From positions 2,294,001-2,358,000 of the forward strand of contig NZ_JBHUOZ010000003.1 in the NCBI RefSeq assembly GCF_042686025.1: a stretch of DNA of 64,000 nucleotides, given 5' to 3'. This document shows, one piece after another, positions 1 through 8,648 of the stretch. The stretch is from Terrimonas rubra. Its GTDB lineage: Bacteria > Bacteroidota > Bacteroidia > Chitinophagales > Chitinophagaceae. The translations under genes were made by a program, and so were the position numbers. The first letter of the stretch is position 1, and the number at the start of each line of letters is the position of its first letter. The notes under the pieces were generated by a model. It was given only the letters and a program-made list of their open reading frames with translations, ran no database searches and was not told the origin of the DNA.

Positions 1-343
1 CTCTGTGCCCAAACACAGTATTGCTGCAACAGTTATTGTACAAACCCTGGGGGGTATTTATTTGCATGGCAGCTGGTACTATGCAGACAATATATTTTTA
101 AATGATGCCAATACTGCTATTGCTCCTGCCTATCATTTAATAGGTGCACGTTCAGGTTATACATTACCGCTAACAACACACCAGTTAAATATATATGCTG
201 GTATTGATAATATATTAAATGAAAAGTATAGCCTGGGTAATGATATTAATGCTGCCGCCGGCAGGTATTTTAATGCAGCGCCGGGACGTAATTTTTATAT
301 AGGGATAGCCTGGAGCTGGGACAAAAAACCGGCTGAACGTTAA
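1..343 (+). CDS. TonB-dependent receptor, C-terminal fragment
   Basis: The reading frame is open from the left edge of the window, so only the last ~113 residues are seen. They read as outer-membrane beta-barrel strands and end with the pattern typical of TonB-dependent receptors: a GRYFNAAPGRNF segment followed by a final strand rich in alternating aromatic residues. Such receptors import siderophores, vitamins or glycans across the outer membrane. The substrate cannot be told from this fragment. The true start lies outside the window; the GTG at position 5 is internal. Confidence 0.8.
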   Translation, partial: SVPKHSIAATVIVQTLGGIYLHGSWYYADNIFLNDANTAIAPAYHLIGARSGYTLPLTTHQLNIYAGIDNILNEKYSLGNDINAAAGRYFNAAPGRNFYIGIAWSWDKKPAER

Positions 344-767
344 ACAGTCCGTTTTATTGATAATACCATTTAAGAATCAGATTTCAAAATATATTTTATA
401 CACACCGGTTATTAAATTATCATTAGCTGCCGGAAGGGGTAAAGTCTGGCATGTTGGCACAGCTGCCCCCGCCCGGAAAAACAATTGCTAAGCCTTTAAA
501 ATTGTGCTGGTTATAAAAAAATCCATTCCCACCCAAAACCGCCCGGAACCGGCTGTTCAAAAGCCGTTTGAATTTGTTTGAATTTTCTTTCCACATATTG
601 TGAATTTGTTTATTGCTAACTAATTTTTTTATTGGCGAACTTTGAAAAACTGCAGAGCGGTACTATCCAATCCTGCATAAAATAATCCCTTTTTTTATTA
701 TTTATTCCCTTAAATCTGTAAGATATAAATTATAGGTAGTGGGAATGCTGACAAACTTAAGAACGGT
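344..767. other. Intergenic leader before nrdB
   Basis: This 424-base AT-rich stretch holds no credible gene. A GC-rich imperfect stem can be drawn at about 430-476 (GGGG pairing with CCCC), and an imperfect palindrome CACATATTGTG lies near 594, loosely like an NrdR box. Neither is strong enough to name. I found no conserved cobalamin-riboswitch core. The nrd promoter should lie here. Confidence 0.4.
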
Positions 768-1742
768 ATGGGCATTTTTGACAAAAGAATTCAGTATAAA
801 CCTTTCGAATATCCGGAGGTATTACAATTTACTGCTGCTATCAACAAATCATTTTGGGTGCATTCCGAAGTAGATTTCACAGCAGATGTACAGGATTTTC
901 ACTCTCATCTGACACCTGCCGAACAAAATGCCGTAAAAAACAGTTTGTTATCTATCGCCCAGATAGAGGTGGCGGTAAAATCGTTCTGGGGTAACCTGTA
1001 CCAGCATTTTCCCAAGCCGGAGATGAATGGTTTAGGTTCCACTTTCGCGGAATGTGAGTTCAGGCATTCTGAAGCCTATTCCCGTTTGCTGGAAGTATTA
1101 GGTTATAACAGCCAGTTTGATAAACTGATCCAGGTGCCTGCTATCAAGCAACGTATCGATTACCTGACAGCCGCTTTAGGCAGTGCGAAATCTAATGATA
1201 AAAAAGAGTACACTACTTCTTTGATACTGTTCAGTATCCTGATTGAGAATGTGAGCCTGTTCAGCCAGTTTGCCATTATATTATCCTTTACCCGTTTTAA
1301 AGGGTTAATGAAAAATGTAAGCAATATTATTGCCTGGACCTCGGTAGATGAACAGATACATGCCAATGCCGGTATTTACCTGGTGAACAAAATCCGGGAA
1401 GAATATCCTGAGATCTTTACTGAAGAGACCATCAAAAGCATCACTGATATTGTTGAGCAGTCAATTGAAGCCGAAAGCCAGATATTAGACTGGATATTCA
1501 GCGAAGGACACCTGGAAATTATTCATAAGAAAGACCTGATCAATTTTATGAAAAGACGTGCCGATGAAAGTTTAACACAAATTGGCATAAAACCTGTGTT
1601 CAATGTAAGTACGCAGGACAGCAGTGCCATGTTATGGTTTGAAGAAGAGGTTTTCTCCAACAGTTTGGATGACTTTTTTGCCAAACGTCCTGTAGAGTAT
1701 ACCAAACATGACAAAAGTATTTCAGCGCATGACTTATTTTAA
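768..1742 (+). CDS. nrdB: Class I ribonucleotide reductase, small (radical) subunit
   Basis: This is the beta subunit of class I ribonucleotide reductase; it houses the di-iron centre and tyrosyl radical that start reduction of ribonucleotides to deoxyribonucleotides. At 324 residues it has normal length. The metal ligands can be placed as E67, E97, H100, E160, E195 and H198 (two ExxH motifs). Y104, four residues after H100, matches the radical tyrosine of E. coli NrdB. The acidic/hydrophobic C-terminus fits the peptide that docks on the large subunit. No N-terminal ATP-cone is present. It lies 51 bases upstream of nrdA, so the two are probably co-transcribed. Confidence 0.95.
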   Translation: MGIFDKRIQYKPFEYPEVLQFTAAINKSFWVHSEVDFTADVQDFHSHLTPAEQNAVKNSLLSIAQIEVAVKSFWGNLYQHFPKPEMNGLGSTFAECEFRHSEAYSRLLEVLGYNSQFDKLIQVPAIKQRIDYLTAALGSAKSNDKKEYTTSLILFSILIENVSLFSQFAIILSFTRFKGLMKNVSNIIAWTSVDEQIHANAGIYLVNKIREEYPEIFTEETIKSITDIVEQSIEAESQILDWIFSEGHLEIIHKKDLINFMKRRADESLTQIGIKPVFNVSTQDSSAMLWFEEEVFSNSLDDFFAKRPVEYTKHDKSISAHDLF

Positions 1743-1793
1743 CAGAACAATTGAATCCCCTATTTGTTACCAAATATATACCCCCATTAAATT

Positions 1794-3515
1794 ATGAATA
1801 CACTTTTTGAAACAGCTGCTACCCCCGCGCCTGAATTGAAACAAGGCGAATTACTTCCACAATATGAACATGAAAAGTTATGGTGGAAGAATGAAGAAAG
1901 TGAACAGATTTTAAACAGGGGTTACCTGTTGAAAGGCGAAACTTTAGAAGGAGCCCTGGAGCGTATCTGCGCAGCGGCTGCACAACGTTTATATAAACCC
2001 GAGTTAAAAGATGCGTTCAAGGAAATGATTGAACGCGGCTGGATGAGCCTGAGCTCTCCTATCTGGGCCAATATGGGTACAGAAAGAGGCTTACCTATTT
2101 CCTGTTTCAATGTACACATACCTGACTATATTGAAGGTATCACGCATAAGCTGGGTGAAGTGATCATGCAGACAAAGATCGGTGGTGGTACATCGGCTTA
2201 TTTCGGAACACTTCGCGGACGTGGTACTGCTGTAACCGATAATGGTAAAAGTAGCGGTGCCGTAAGCTTTATGCGTTTGTTTGACACGGCCATGGATACC
2301 ATTTCACAGGGCGGTGTACGCCGTGGCGCTTTTGCCGCTTACCTCGATATTGACCATGGTGATATTGAAGAGTTCTTATCTATTAAAGATATCGGTCACC
2401 CGATCCAGAATCTTTTCTACGCCGTATGTGTACCTGACTACTGGATGCAGGATATGATCGACGGTGATATGAAAAAAAGAGAGATCTGGGCTAAAGTACT
2501 GGAAAGCCGCCAGCAAAAAGGATTACCCTACATTTTCTTTACTGATAATGTAAACCGCAATAAACCACAGGTATATAAAGACCTGAACCTGCCTATTAAC
2601 GGCAGTAACCTTTGCTCGGAGATCATGTTACCTTCTTCGGAGAAAGAATCATTCATTTGCTGTCTTTCTTCTATGAACTTAGAGTTATACGATGAGTGGA
2701 AAGATACCAATGCCGTTAAAATGGCCGTATACTTCCTGGATGCCGTATTACAGGAGTTCATTGCAAAATCTGAGGGTAACTATTACCTGGCCGAAGCCAA
2801 TGCGTTTGCCAAACGTCACCGTGCTTTAGGTTTAGGTGTATTAGGATGGCATTCTTACCTGCAAAAAAACATGATACCGTTTGAAGGTTTAAGAGCTAAG
2901 CAACTTACCGCCAGTATCTTTAAAGATATCAGCGAAAAAGCCCATAAAGCTTCCAAAGACCTTGCCTGGATCTATGGTGAGCCTGAACTGTTAAAAGGTT
3001 ATGGTTTACGCAATACCACGCAAATGGCCATTGCACCAACCACTTCTTCATCTGCTATCCTGGGACAAACCTCTCCTGGTATTGAACCATTCAGCAGTAA
3101 CTACTATAAAGCCGGTCTGTCTAAAGGTAATTTCATGCGTAAAAACAAATACCTGAAAAAACTTTTAGAAGAAAAAGGTATTGACAATGAAGAAACATGG
3201 CGCGGCATTATGCTGAACCACGGTAGCGTACAGCATTTAAAAGAATTGACCACTGAAGAGAAAGAAGTGTTCAAAACCTTTAAAGAGATCAGCCAGCTGG
3301 AGATCATTCAGCAGGCCTCTATCCGTCAGCAATATGTTGACCAGGCCCAGAGCTTAAACTTAAATATACCTGCCGATCTGCCTATTAAAGAGGTGAACAA
3401 ATTAATGATCGAAGCATGGCGTTTAGGTATTAAAACATTATACTATCAGCGCAGCCAGAGCGTATCAAAAGAAATGATCACCAACCTGGTAAATTGTAAA
3501 AGCTGCGAAGCATAA
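1794..3515 (+). CDS. nrdA: Class I ribonucleotide reductase, large (catalytic) subunit
   Basis: This is the alpha subunit, 573 residues, which reduces ribonucleotides using the radical from NrdB. The thiyl-radical cysteine sits in NLCSEI (N272, C274, E276). The redox pair is C104 (LPISCFN) and C290. The radical-relay tyrosines are in TLYYQ near the C-terminus, and the swinging-arm cysteines are C568 and C571. It is far shorter than the ~760-residue E. coli enzyme: the N-terminus begins almost directly with the catalytic domain, so the ATP-cone allosteric activity domain is missing. It follows nrdB and is closed by a strong terminator. Confidence 0.95.
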   Translation: MNTLFETAATPAPELKQGELLPQYEHEKLWWKNEESEQILNRGYLLKGETLEGALERICAAAAQRLYKPELKDAFKEMIERGWMSLSSPIWANMGTERGLPISCFNVHIPDYIEGITHKLGEVIMQTKIGGGTSAYFGTLRGRGTAVTDNGKSSGAVSFMRLFDTAMDTISQGGVRRGAFAAYLDIDHGDIEEFLSIKDIGHPIQNLFYAVCVPDYWMQDMIDGDMKKREIWAKVLESRQQKGLPYIFFTDNVNRNKPQVYKDLNLPINGSNLCSEIMLPSSEKESFICCLSSMNLELYDEWKDTNAVKMAVYFLDAVLQEFIAKSEGNYYLAEANAFAKRHRALGLGVLGWHSYLQKNMIPFEGLRAKQLTASIFKDISEKAHKASKDLAWIYGEPELLKGYGLRNTTQMAIAPTTSSSAILGQTSPGIEPFSSNYYKAGLSKGNFMRKNKYLKKLLEEKGIDNEETWRGIMLNHGSVQHLKELTTEEKEVFKTFKEISQLEIIQQASIRQQYVDQAQSLNLNIPADLPIKEVNKLMIEAWRLGIKTLYYQRSQSVSKEMITNLVNCKSCEA

Positions 3516-3521
3516 AAAATC

Positions 3522-3550
3522 AAAGTCCCTCTCACGAGGGACTTTTTTTA
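3522..3550 (+). terminator. Rho-independent terminator of nrdBA
   Basis: The arms AAAGTCCCTC and GAGGGACTTT form a perfect stem with a short TCAC loop, followed by a run of T. It starts seven bases after the nrdA stop codon. Confidence 0.93.
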
Positions 3551-3613
3551 TTAAGCCCGTTACCTGTAAAAACTATTCATCTTCAAATTTCCGGGAGGAT
3601 TTATTTCTTTGTT

Positions 3614-3671
3614 ACCGGCTGCGTTACTAATGGTATCGCAGTATTGTTGCGGGTCACACAGTTCAACAACA
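3614..3671 (+). repeat. Dispersed GCCGGCTGC/TTGCG repeat, divergent copy
   Basis: An imperfect copy of an intergenic repeat also seen at 32406, 39212, 54681 and 62022. This copy shows CCGGCTGC, a spacer with TATCGCAG, then TTGTTGCG and CACACAGTTCAAC. It is the most diverged of the five. Confidence 0.5.
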
Positions 3672-3727
3672 GGAAACTGCCCAGCATAATAAAACCGGTG
3701 TTCATACTATTAACGATGAACCATTAA

Positions 3728-4600
3728 CTACTTGCTGTATGTTCTTGTCCACCTGATCAGTTCTGTATATACCCTTAACGCATTCACCGGGTTCCCCATT
3801 CCAAGATCATGGCCTCCGCCCGCAATGGTTTCCATTTTATAAGTATACCCTTTGCTTTGCAGTTTATCCCTGAGGATAATGGCCTGGCTGTAAGGTACCA
3901 CCAGGTCGGCATCGCCGTGAACGATGAGTGTAGGTACATTTTTATCATAATAGACCGGACTGGCTTTAGAGAACTTTTCATCCAGGGGTTGTCCCGGTGT
4001 ATACGTAACGCCAACCATATTATAAATATTGGTTCCCAGGCCGATGAGGGCGGCATAAGCATGAAACTCCAGGATCGTAAAATCTGTCGGACCGGCTAAA
4101 GATATGATCCCGCTTACCCGGTTATCCGTATCAAACCCATAACCATATAACAGGGACATATGCGCTCCCGCACTGGCGCCCACCATAATAATTTTTGTAT
4201 TCCGTATGCTCCAGGCGCCTGCTTTATCTACACAATATTGTAAAGCCTTGTGCACGTCCTCCATTAATTGCTGGTAATGAACAGTGGTACTTACATAACG
4301 GTAATTGATGGAAACTGAGGCGATACCGCTATCCGACAATGCCTGCTGCACTCCATTAAAATCGCTCTTATTGCCGGCTGTCCACCCACCCCCATGTATC
4401 AACATCACAAAAGGAGTACCGGCATCCCGGTTTGCCGGCAGGTATATATCCATGGCCTGGCGGCTTTCGGTACCATATTTTACATTGTAGATTTTGGCCG
4501 CACTGGAAGCAGGGAGGTCACCGGAAGTATTATCACCCGTTTTGGTGCACCCGGTAAATACCAGCAGGCAGATGCCGATAAAAAAGGTAATTCTTTGCAT
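3728..4600 (-). CDS. Lipoprotein alpha/beta-hydrolase (esterase/lipase)
   Basis: A predicted carboxylesterase of the BD-FAE/hormone-sensitive-lipase-like type, 290 residues from the chosen start. The N-terminus is a lipoprotein signal ending in LLVFTGC (lipobox cysteine 18), so it is probably anchored in the envelope. HGGGW (69-73) forms the oxyanion hole, GASAG carries the nucleophile S143, and D232 and H264 are good candidates for the rest of the triad. The frame stays open 17 codons further upstream, but starting at 4600 gives a proper signal peptide. It stands alone between nrdBA and tRNA-Pro. The substrate is unknown. Confidence 0.85.
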   Translation of the reverse strand: MQRITFFIGICLLVFTGCTKTGDNTSGDLPASSAAKIYNVKYGTESRQAMDIYLPANRDAGTPFVMLIHGGGWTAGNKSDFNGVQQALSDSGIASVSINYRYVSTTVHYQQLMEDVHKALQYCVDKAGAWSIRNTKIIMVGASAGAHMSLLYGYGFDTDNRVSGIISLAGPTDFTILEFHAYAALIGLGTNIYNMVGVTYTPGQPLDEKFSKASPVYYDKNVPTLIVHGDADLVVPYSQAIILRDKLQSKGYTYKMETIAGGGHDLGMGNPVNALRVYTELIRWTRTYSK

Positions 4601-4801
4601 AAGGTAAAATTTAATGTTTGCCGGGCTACAAATACCGCTATTCCCGGGCACTTAAGTCCATAAACGAATAATAATGCCAATTATGATAAAAAGGCCGTTA
4701 CGGGGCCTTTCTGCAGCTTAAAACGCTGGCGGTAATGAATTATTGAGGTTTTATACGGATATTTTTTAGGAAAAGCCTGTCGTTTTTTTGACAATTAACC
4801 C

Positions 4802-4809
4802 TACATTTG
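4802..4809 (+). promoter_or_regulatory. -7 box of the tRNA-Pro promoter
   Basis: TACATTTG matches the Bacteroidota -7 consensus TAnnTTTG and lies 20 bases before the tRNA 5' end, the expected distance for a tRNA transcript with a short leader. Confidence 0.6.
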
Positions 4810-4828
4810 CATCCCCAATTAACATGTT

Positions 4829-4902
4829 CGGGACGTAGCGCAGCCCGGTAGCGCACTTGCATGGGGTGCAAGGGGTCGCTAGTTCGAATCTAGTCGTCCC
4901 GA
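4829..4902 (+). tRNA. tRNA-Pro (GGG)
   Basis: A complete 74-nt cloverleaf. The acceptor arms CGGGACG and CGTCCCG pair perfectly. The D-stem is GCGC/GCGC, and the anticodon stem CTTGC/GCAAG encloses the loop ATGGGGT with anticodon GGG. The T-arm holds TTCGAAT, and the discriminator is A. CCA is not encoded. The last bases are repeated at 10833-10847, marking this gene as the probable attachment site of the downstream island. Confidence 0.93.
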
Positions 4903-4903
4903 C
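4889..4903 (+). repeat. Left attachment-like repeat in the tRNA-Pro 3' end
   Basis: TCTAGTCGTCCCGAC is identical to 10833-10847. A GTTCGA lies upstream of both copies and a near-identical hairpin terminator lies downstream of both. The copy here is part of the functional tRNA. Confidence 0.75.
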
Positions 4904-4911
4904 TAAACTGG

Positions 4912-4940
4912 ACAAGGCAGCAGAAATGCTGCCTTGTTTA
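4912..4940 (+). terminator. Terminator of tRNA-Pro
   Basis: A perfect 11-bp stem, ACAAGGCAGCA/TGCTGCCTTGT, with a GAAA loop and T-rich tail. A near-copy lies at 10855-10886 beyond the island. Confidence 0.85.
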
Positions 4941-4994
4941 TTTATATCTTCCTCTAAAACCCTTGCCAGTAGCAGCATTACCTCAAACCACTAG

Positions 4995-5096
4995 CATAAT
5001 GTGGACGTGGTAATCGAAGTACCGGAAGAAGGGAAAGCGGTACAAATGGGAAGGTTTAATCAAGGTGGAGAAATAGATATTTTTGAAAAGAAATGA
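4995..5096 (+). pseudogene. Short open fragment at the left end of the island
   Basis: An open frame of ~34 codons begins right after an in-frame TAG and ends at TGA 5094-5096. It has an acidic, protein-like composition (it includes VIEVPEEGK and ends IDIFEKK). No convincing start codon or ribosome site is seen. It could be the C-terminal remnant of a gene cut off at the island boundary, or chance. The family is not recognised. Confidence 0.3.
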
Positions 5097-5192
5097 ACAT
5101 TTCGATGGAGAGGTAGTAAACTTATTATTATATTAGTATATATATATATACTTCTTTTAAGTATTATTTTTTAACCTTAATCCTAAACGTTC

Positions 5193-5669
5193 ATGATCTC
5201 CATTTTACTAGTTGGGGCAAGTAATGCTGGAAAATCTTCAACCATTCAGAATGTCTGTAAGAAATTGAACCCTCAAAAGGTTTTTCAACTATGGCCCGAT
5301 CCTAAAAACCACACTAATAGTAAGATTGAGCCTTCTAGTACAGATGCAATTTTTAATAACACCTTTATAATAGAAGTTGCCGGGAAATTAATTCTAGTAT
5401 GTGCAGGTGCTCCTACTGAGCAAAATATAAGGATAACAATTTTGATTGAGATTTGCATTACGTTAAAAATTGATATTTTCTTTGCACTTGTCGCCATGCG
5501 TTCATTTGAAAAAAGAGAAGGTTTTGATACGCCCGCAGAACTTCGGTTAAAAAGCAATATTATTTTGGAGGAAAGGATTCATAGAATTCAAGGCGATAAT
5601 TTCATGGAAACACCTGAATGGAATACTAGAATCAACGGGATCGTTAAGTTGATAGAAGAGAGTTTATAA
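5193..5669 (+). CDS. Small P-loop NTPase-like protein of the island
   Basis: A 158-residue protein with a clear Walker A loop at the N-terminus, GASNAGKSS (8-16). The form resembles P-loop GTPases such as EngB (GxSNxGKSS), but no NKxD or DxxG motif is apparent, so the nucleotide is uncertain. A hydrophobic strand near residues 61-71 (KLILVCAGAP) may be the Walker B strand. It stands 22 bases upstream of the HEXXH peptidase gene in the same direction, suggesting a two-gene unit in which an NTP-binding protein controls a protease. The first ATG after the AT-rich leader is taken as start. I do not recognise the family. Confidence 0.7.
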   Translation: MISILLVGASNAGKSSTIQNVCKKLNPQKVFQLWPDPKNHTNSKIEPSSTDAIFNNTFIIEVAGKLILVCAGAPTEQNIRITILIEICITLKIDIFFALVAMRSFEKREGFDTPAELRLKSNIILEERIHRIQGDNFMETPEWNTRINGIVKLIEESL

Positions 5670-5691
5670 TTTATGCGAATAACTATTATTT

Positions 5692-6678
5692 ATGAAACAC
5701 AGTCATAAAAGCAATATTGATGAGCTAGTAGCATTAGGAATAATTGATGAACATGATACGTATGACTATACAAACAATGATCCGTATGAGGTCGTAGATA
5801 ACTATTTTCAATTTTGTCAAACTAATTTGAATGATGCAGGTAATGAATATGGTATTCTACCAGCCAGGATATACATACGCCGAAGAATGGATGTTAACGC
5901 TGCTGCAACAAAAAGTAAAGAATATTATGTAATGCGTGTCAATTTCGGAACCATTCTTACTATGTTTCGTTTGTATACAGACCACCACGAAATATTTAAA
6001 AAGAAAGATCTCAGTGATTTCAACAAACTTAATACACAGCTAAATGACACGATTGACTATTTATTATTTCAAATAAGCACGCAGTTTACTTTTTATCATG
6101 AGAAAGCCCATTTAATTCAGCTAAGCCCTGTTCGGGATACATGGCTCGAGGAAATCTATGAGAATGACAATCCGGAAGATGAGCCGTTTTCTTTGAAGCG
6201 CCATATTTACGAATTTGATGCAGATCTTCATGCTTCGACATTTATTGCATTTCATCTGTTGGAGTATTGGAAGAAACAGGATGAAAAACTAAGAGATGAA
6301 GAAACTCTAAGCTTGATTGCGTCTATTGGTTTGGCTTCAGTCATATCATATTTTATTTTCTTAATGAAAGATTACAAAAAAATTTACTATAAAGCCTCTA
6401 CGCATCCACATCCAATTATTCGGATATCCTATATTGTAGACTGCCTGGTGAAGACGTTAGAAGGAAATATTAAGCAAAAGATTACCATTGATTCTAAAAA
6501 GATAGTAAAGGACGCTTTCAGGCTGACTGACATATTGTTCTCATTTATTGGGAAAAAATGGGTTATGGATTTTTCAAAATTATTCTTTGAAGAATCTAAG
6601 AACATAGAAGATTACGTCAATTCAGTTTTAATCGAAGGGTCAAAATCATTGCCAGAATTGACCATTAATAGGGCTTAA
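5692..6678 (+). CDS. HEXXH zinc metallopeptidase-like protein (Lit/U49-like pattern)
   Basis: A 328-residue protein with zincin signatures: H136-E137-K-A-H140 (HEXXH), E174 in EFDAD as probable third zinc ligand, and a later HPHPxxR segment (238-244) like that near the active site of M48- and Lit-like peptidases. A hydrophobic stretch around 208-226 might touch the membrane. Lit (peptidase U49) is a phage-exclusion protease that cleaves EF-Tu; the resemblance here is one of motif pattern and context only. The gene follows the P-loop gene by 22 bases and precedes a TIR-like gene, so it is probably part of a defence-like unit. The real target is unknown. Confidence 0.7.
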   Translation: MKHSHKSNIDELVALGIIDEHDTYDYTNNDPYEVVDNYFQFCQTNLNDAGNEYGILPARIYIRRRMDVNAAATKSKEYYVMRVNFGTILTMFRLYTDHHEIFKKKDLSDFNKLNTQLNDTIDYLLFQISTQFTFYHEKAHLIQLSPVRDTWLEEIYENDNPEDEPFSLKRHIYEFDADLHASTFIAFHLLEYWKKQDEKLRDEETLSLIASIGLASVISYFIFLMKDYKKIYYKASTHPHPIIRISYIVDCLVKTLEGNIKQKITIDSKKIVKDAFRLTDILFSFIGKKWVMDFSKLFFEESKNIEDYVNSVLIEGSKSLPELTINRA

Positions 6679-6809
6679 ATCTAAGTGTTAGATGGCATCC
6701 AAGCAGTATTTATACAAAATAGTTAATTGATTGGGTTAGTATTATGTGAATTAAACACCTACACTAAACTGAAGAAAAGGGCTTGTATATAGAAAATTAA
6801 TACACTATA

Positions 6810-7826
6810 ATGCAACAATTCAAATTTGATATTGCAATTTCCCTCTGTAAAGAAGATGTTGACTTTGCAGATAAACTTGTAAAAGCAATTAATCCTAACC
6901 TGAAAGTCTTCTTTTATGCACATAAACAGGATGAACTAATATCGAAGTCAGGACCAGAGGCATTTGCAAGAGTATTCAAGGATGAAAGCAGAGTTGTTAT
7001 CATCCTGACAAGAAAAGAGTGGGGCGAGACATTCTACACTGATATTGAACGCAGCGCAATTGTGGATAGAATAAAAACAGGCTTTCATTTTCTCATGGTC
7101 ATTCCAATGAAGCAGGGACAGGAGGAAATACCAGCCTGGTATCCAGAGACCCATATTTATGCCAGCCCTTTCAGATCTACCATAGAGGAGCTTGCAAAGT
7201 TTATTGAGTTCAAAGTAGCCGATGAGGGCGGAATAGTAAAACCGCTTACGCTCGAGGATCAGTATCAAAACCTGTTGGATAGAATAGCAAATAAAAAAAC
7301 TATTATCAATTTGCAGCATGAGCCAGTCGCTATTGAAAGGGTAATAGCAGAAACGGCAAATTTTAAATATTATTTTAACGAAAGAATTAAGCTTCTGGAA
7401 AAAAATATAATCGAGAGATATGAATATTATCCCTTTAATTACGCTATCCACAAAGCGCATATTGGCTTAGGAGAATATTTACTTGGATGTGAATTGAGTT
7501 TGCCTGGTATGATATACGATGGCATAGTAACTACCCAGGATGTTGCTGTTACATTCGATTTATCCAAGGTATATGAGAATGGTGTTACAAAACAAACGAT
7601 TGAGGAAGAACAAAGATTGTTTTATTATACTCCGGAATTTCAGGGATGGGCTTTGCCTCATTTATACGAGCAAGCAACCAATAAGGAACTTCAAGTTTTA
7701 TTCAGGGATAGACGTAATTTACAATATTACGACTTGGTAAGCCCATTGAGGACAGAAGAGTTAATAGATAGTTGGTTTATAAAACTTTTGTCTCATTCCT
7801 CACAGTCAATCGGAAGATATATTTAA
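6810..7826 (+). CDS. TIR-like domain protein with unknown C-terminal half
   Basis: A 338-residue protein. Residues ~5-135 read like a bacterial TIR/TIR-like fold: a first strand FDIAIS followed by an acidic helix, a strand VVIILT, then WGETFYTDIE with E80 where TIR NADases place the catalytic glutamate. The remaining ~190 residues match nothing I recognise and could be a sensor or target-binding domain. TIR proteins in phage defence usually cleave NAD+ or make a signal from it; that activity is inferred. The gene lies 131 bases after the peptidase gene, in the same direction, and converges with the next gene. Confidence 0.65.
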   Translation: MQQFKFDIAISLCKEDVDFADKLVKAINPNLKVFFYAHKQDELISKSGPEAFARVFKDESRVVIILTRKEWGETFYTDIERSAIVDRIKTGFHFLMVIPMKQGQEEIPAWYPETHIYASPFRSTIEELAKFIEFKVADEGGIVKPLTLEDQYQNLLDRIANKKTIINLQHEPVAIERVIAETANFKYYFNERIKLLEKNIIERYEYYPFNYAIHKAHIGLGEYLLGCELSLPGMIYDGIVTTQDVAVTFDLSKVYENGVTKQTIEEEQRLFYYTPEFQGWALPHLYEQATNKELQVLFRDRRNLQYYDLVSPLRTEELIDSWFIKLLSHSSQSIGRYI

Positions 7827-7997
7827 TAAATAGATGACATTTTTGATCTAAACAAATAGCCTTATAAAAGTAAATAATGAATCATGGCTTCAACTTGCAA
7901 TTGCTGTTTCAACAATTAAGTTAAGTATTAAGAACTAAATCTGGGCTTTATTCATCAAGGCCATTATTGGGAATGCCAATACAGTCATATTTCTGAG

Positions 7998-8636
7998 TTA
8001 CTTAGCCTCAACTTTTGTTTGCCTTTTTGTAAGGTTCCAACCAGATAAATAGTCAAAAAGAATTTGTGATATTTCAAGCATGCAATTTGTTGCTTCCAAT
8101 TTTTCTTCTACTGTCAGCCATCTATCTTGTTTACTTATTGAAAACGCTATTGTCCTTTCCTTAAAATCTTTAAGTCTTGAAGAATTATAAATATGAGTAT
8201 TACTTAAATGCACATAACCTGAAGTTTTCTCATAAACCTCAGTCATCCACGAGTGTTCCTTTGAAAGTTTGTCAACCAAATATTTATCAGTCATTTTGTT
8301 TCCGTCTTTGTCTTTCAGGTTTCTAATGTGTGAGCCTTCAAAAACTTTCATTGTAAATCCATGACAATCATCCGAAATATAAGCTGCATAAAATCTCAAA
8401 ACATTGTCAAGGTGCATTCTAACGAGTGGGGCAGCACAAGTAAAATTATTCGCTCTAATTTGAGAAGTAAAACCATAAATTAAGGAAAGCCCTCTATCCA
8501 TAACAGCAGTAGCAAGCAGGTCTAATGGATACAGATAAACTTTGCCAGGCTCAAACATTTGCTTTCCTAAGTCAAAGAATTTTCTTTCAAATTTTTCTAG
8601 TTCAATTAGTTGGGTTTCTAATGTTGTATCTGGCAT
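7998..8636 (-). CDS. Unrecognised helical protein paired with the RES-like gene
   Basis: A 212-residue protein that looks mainly alpha-helical and soluble. Notable segments are an Arg-rich amphipathic stretch (LVRMHLDNVLRFY near 71-83) and a conserved-looking SGYVHLSNTH. The general look (long helices, Arg and His near helix ends) recalls HEPN-like proteins, but the diagnostic RxxxxH is not clear, so no family is claimed. It starts 12 bases after the stop of the RES-like gene in the same direction, so it may be that gene's partner or antitoxin. Confidence 0.6.
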   Translation of the reverse strand: MPDTTLETQLIELEKFERKFFDLGKQMFEPGKVYLYPLDLLATAVMDRGLSLIYGFTSQIRANNFTCAAPLVRMHLDNVLRFYAAYISDDCHGFTMKVFEGSHIRNLKDKDGNKMTDKYLVDKLSKEHSWMTEVYEKTSGYVHLSNTHIYNSSRLKDFKERTIAFSISKQDRWLTVEEKLEATNCMLEISQILFDYLSGWNLTKRQTKVEAK

Positions 8637-8648
8637 ATTATTTTGAGT

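Noticed and set aside
420..480. Cobalamin riboswitch before nrdB
   Set aside because: A GC-rich stem is possible, but no B12-box or conserved core could be found.
4689..4708. Terminator hairpin AAAGGCC/GGCCTTT
   Set aside because: A short stem with no T run, between a minus-strand gene start and the tRNA promoter; there is no transcript for it to end.
4766..4978. Minus-strand open frame of 70 codons across tRNA-Pro
   Set aside because: It is the reverse complement of the tRNA and its flanks (GTTRFELATPCTP is a well-known artefact of such frames).
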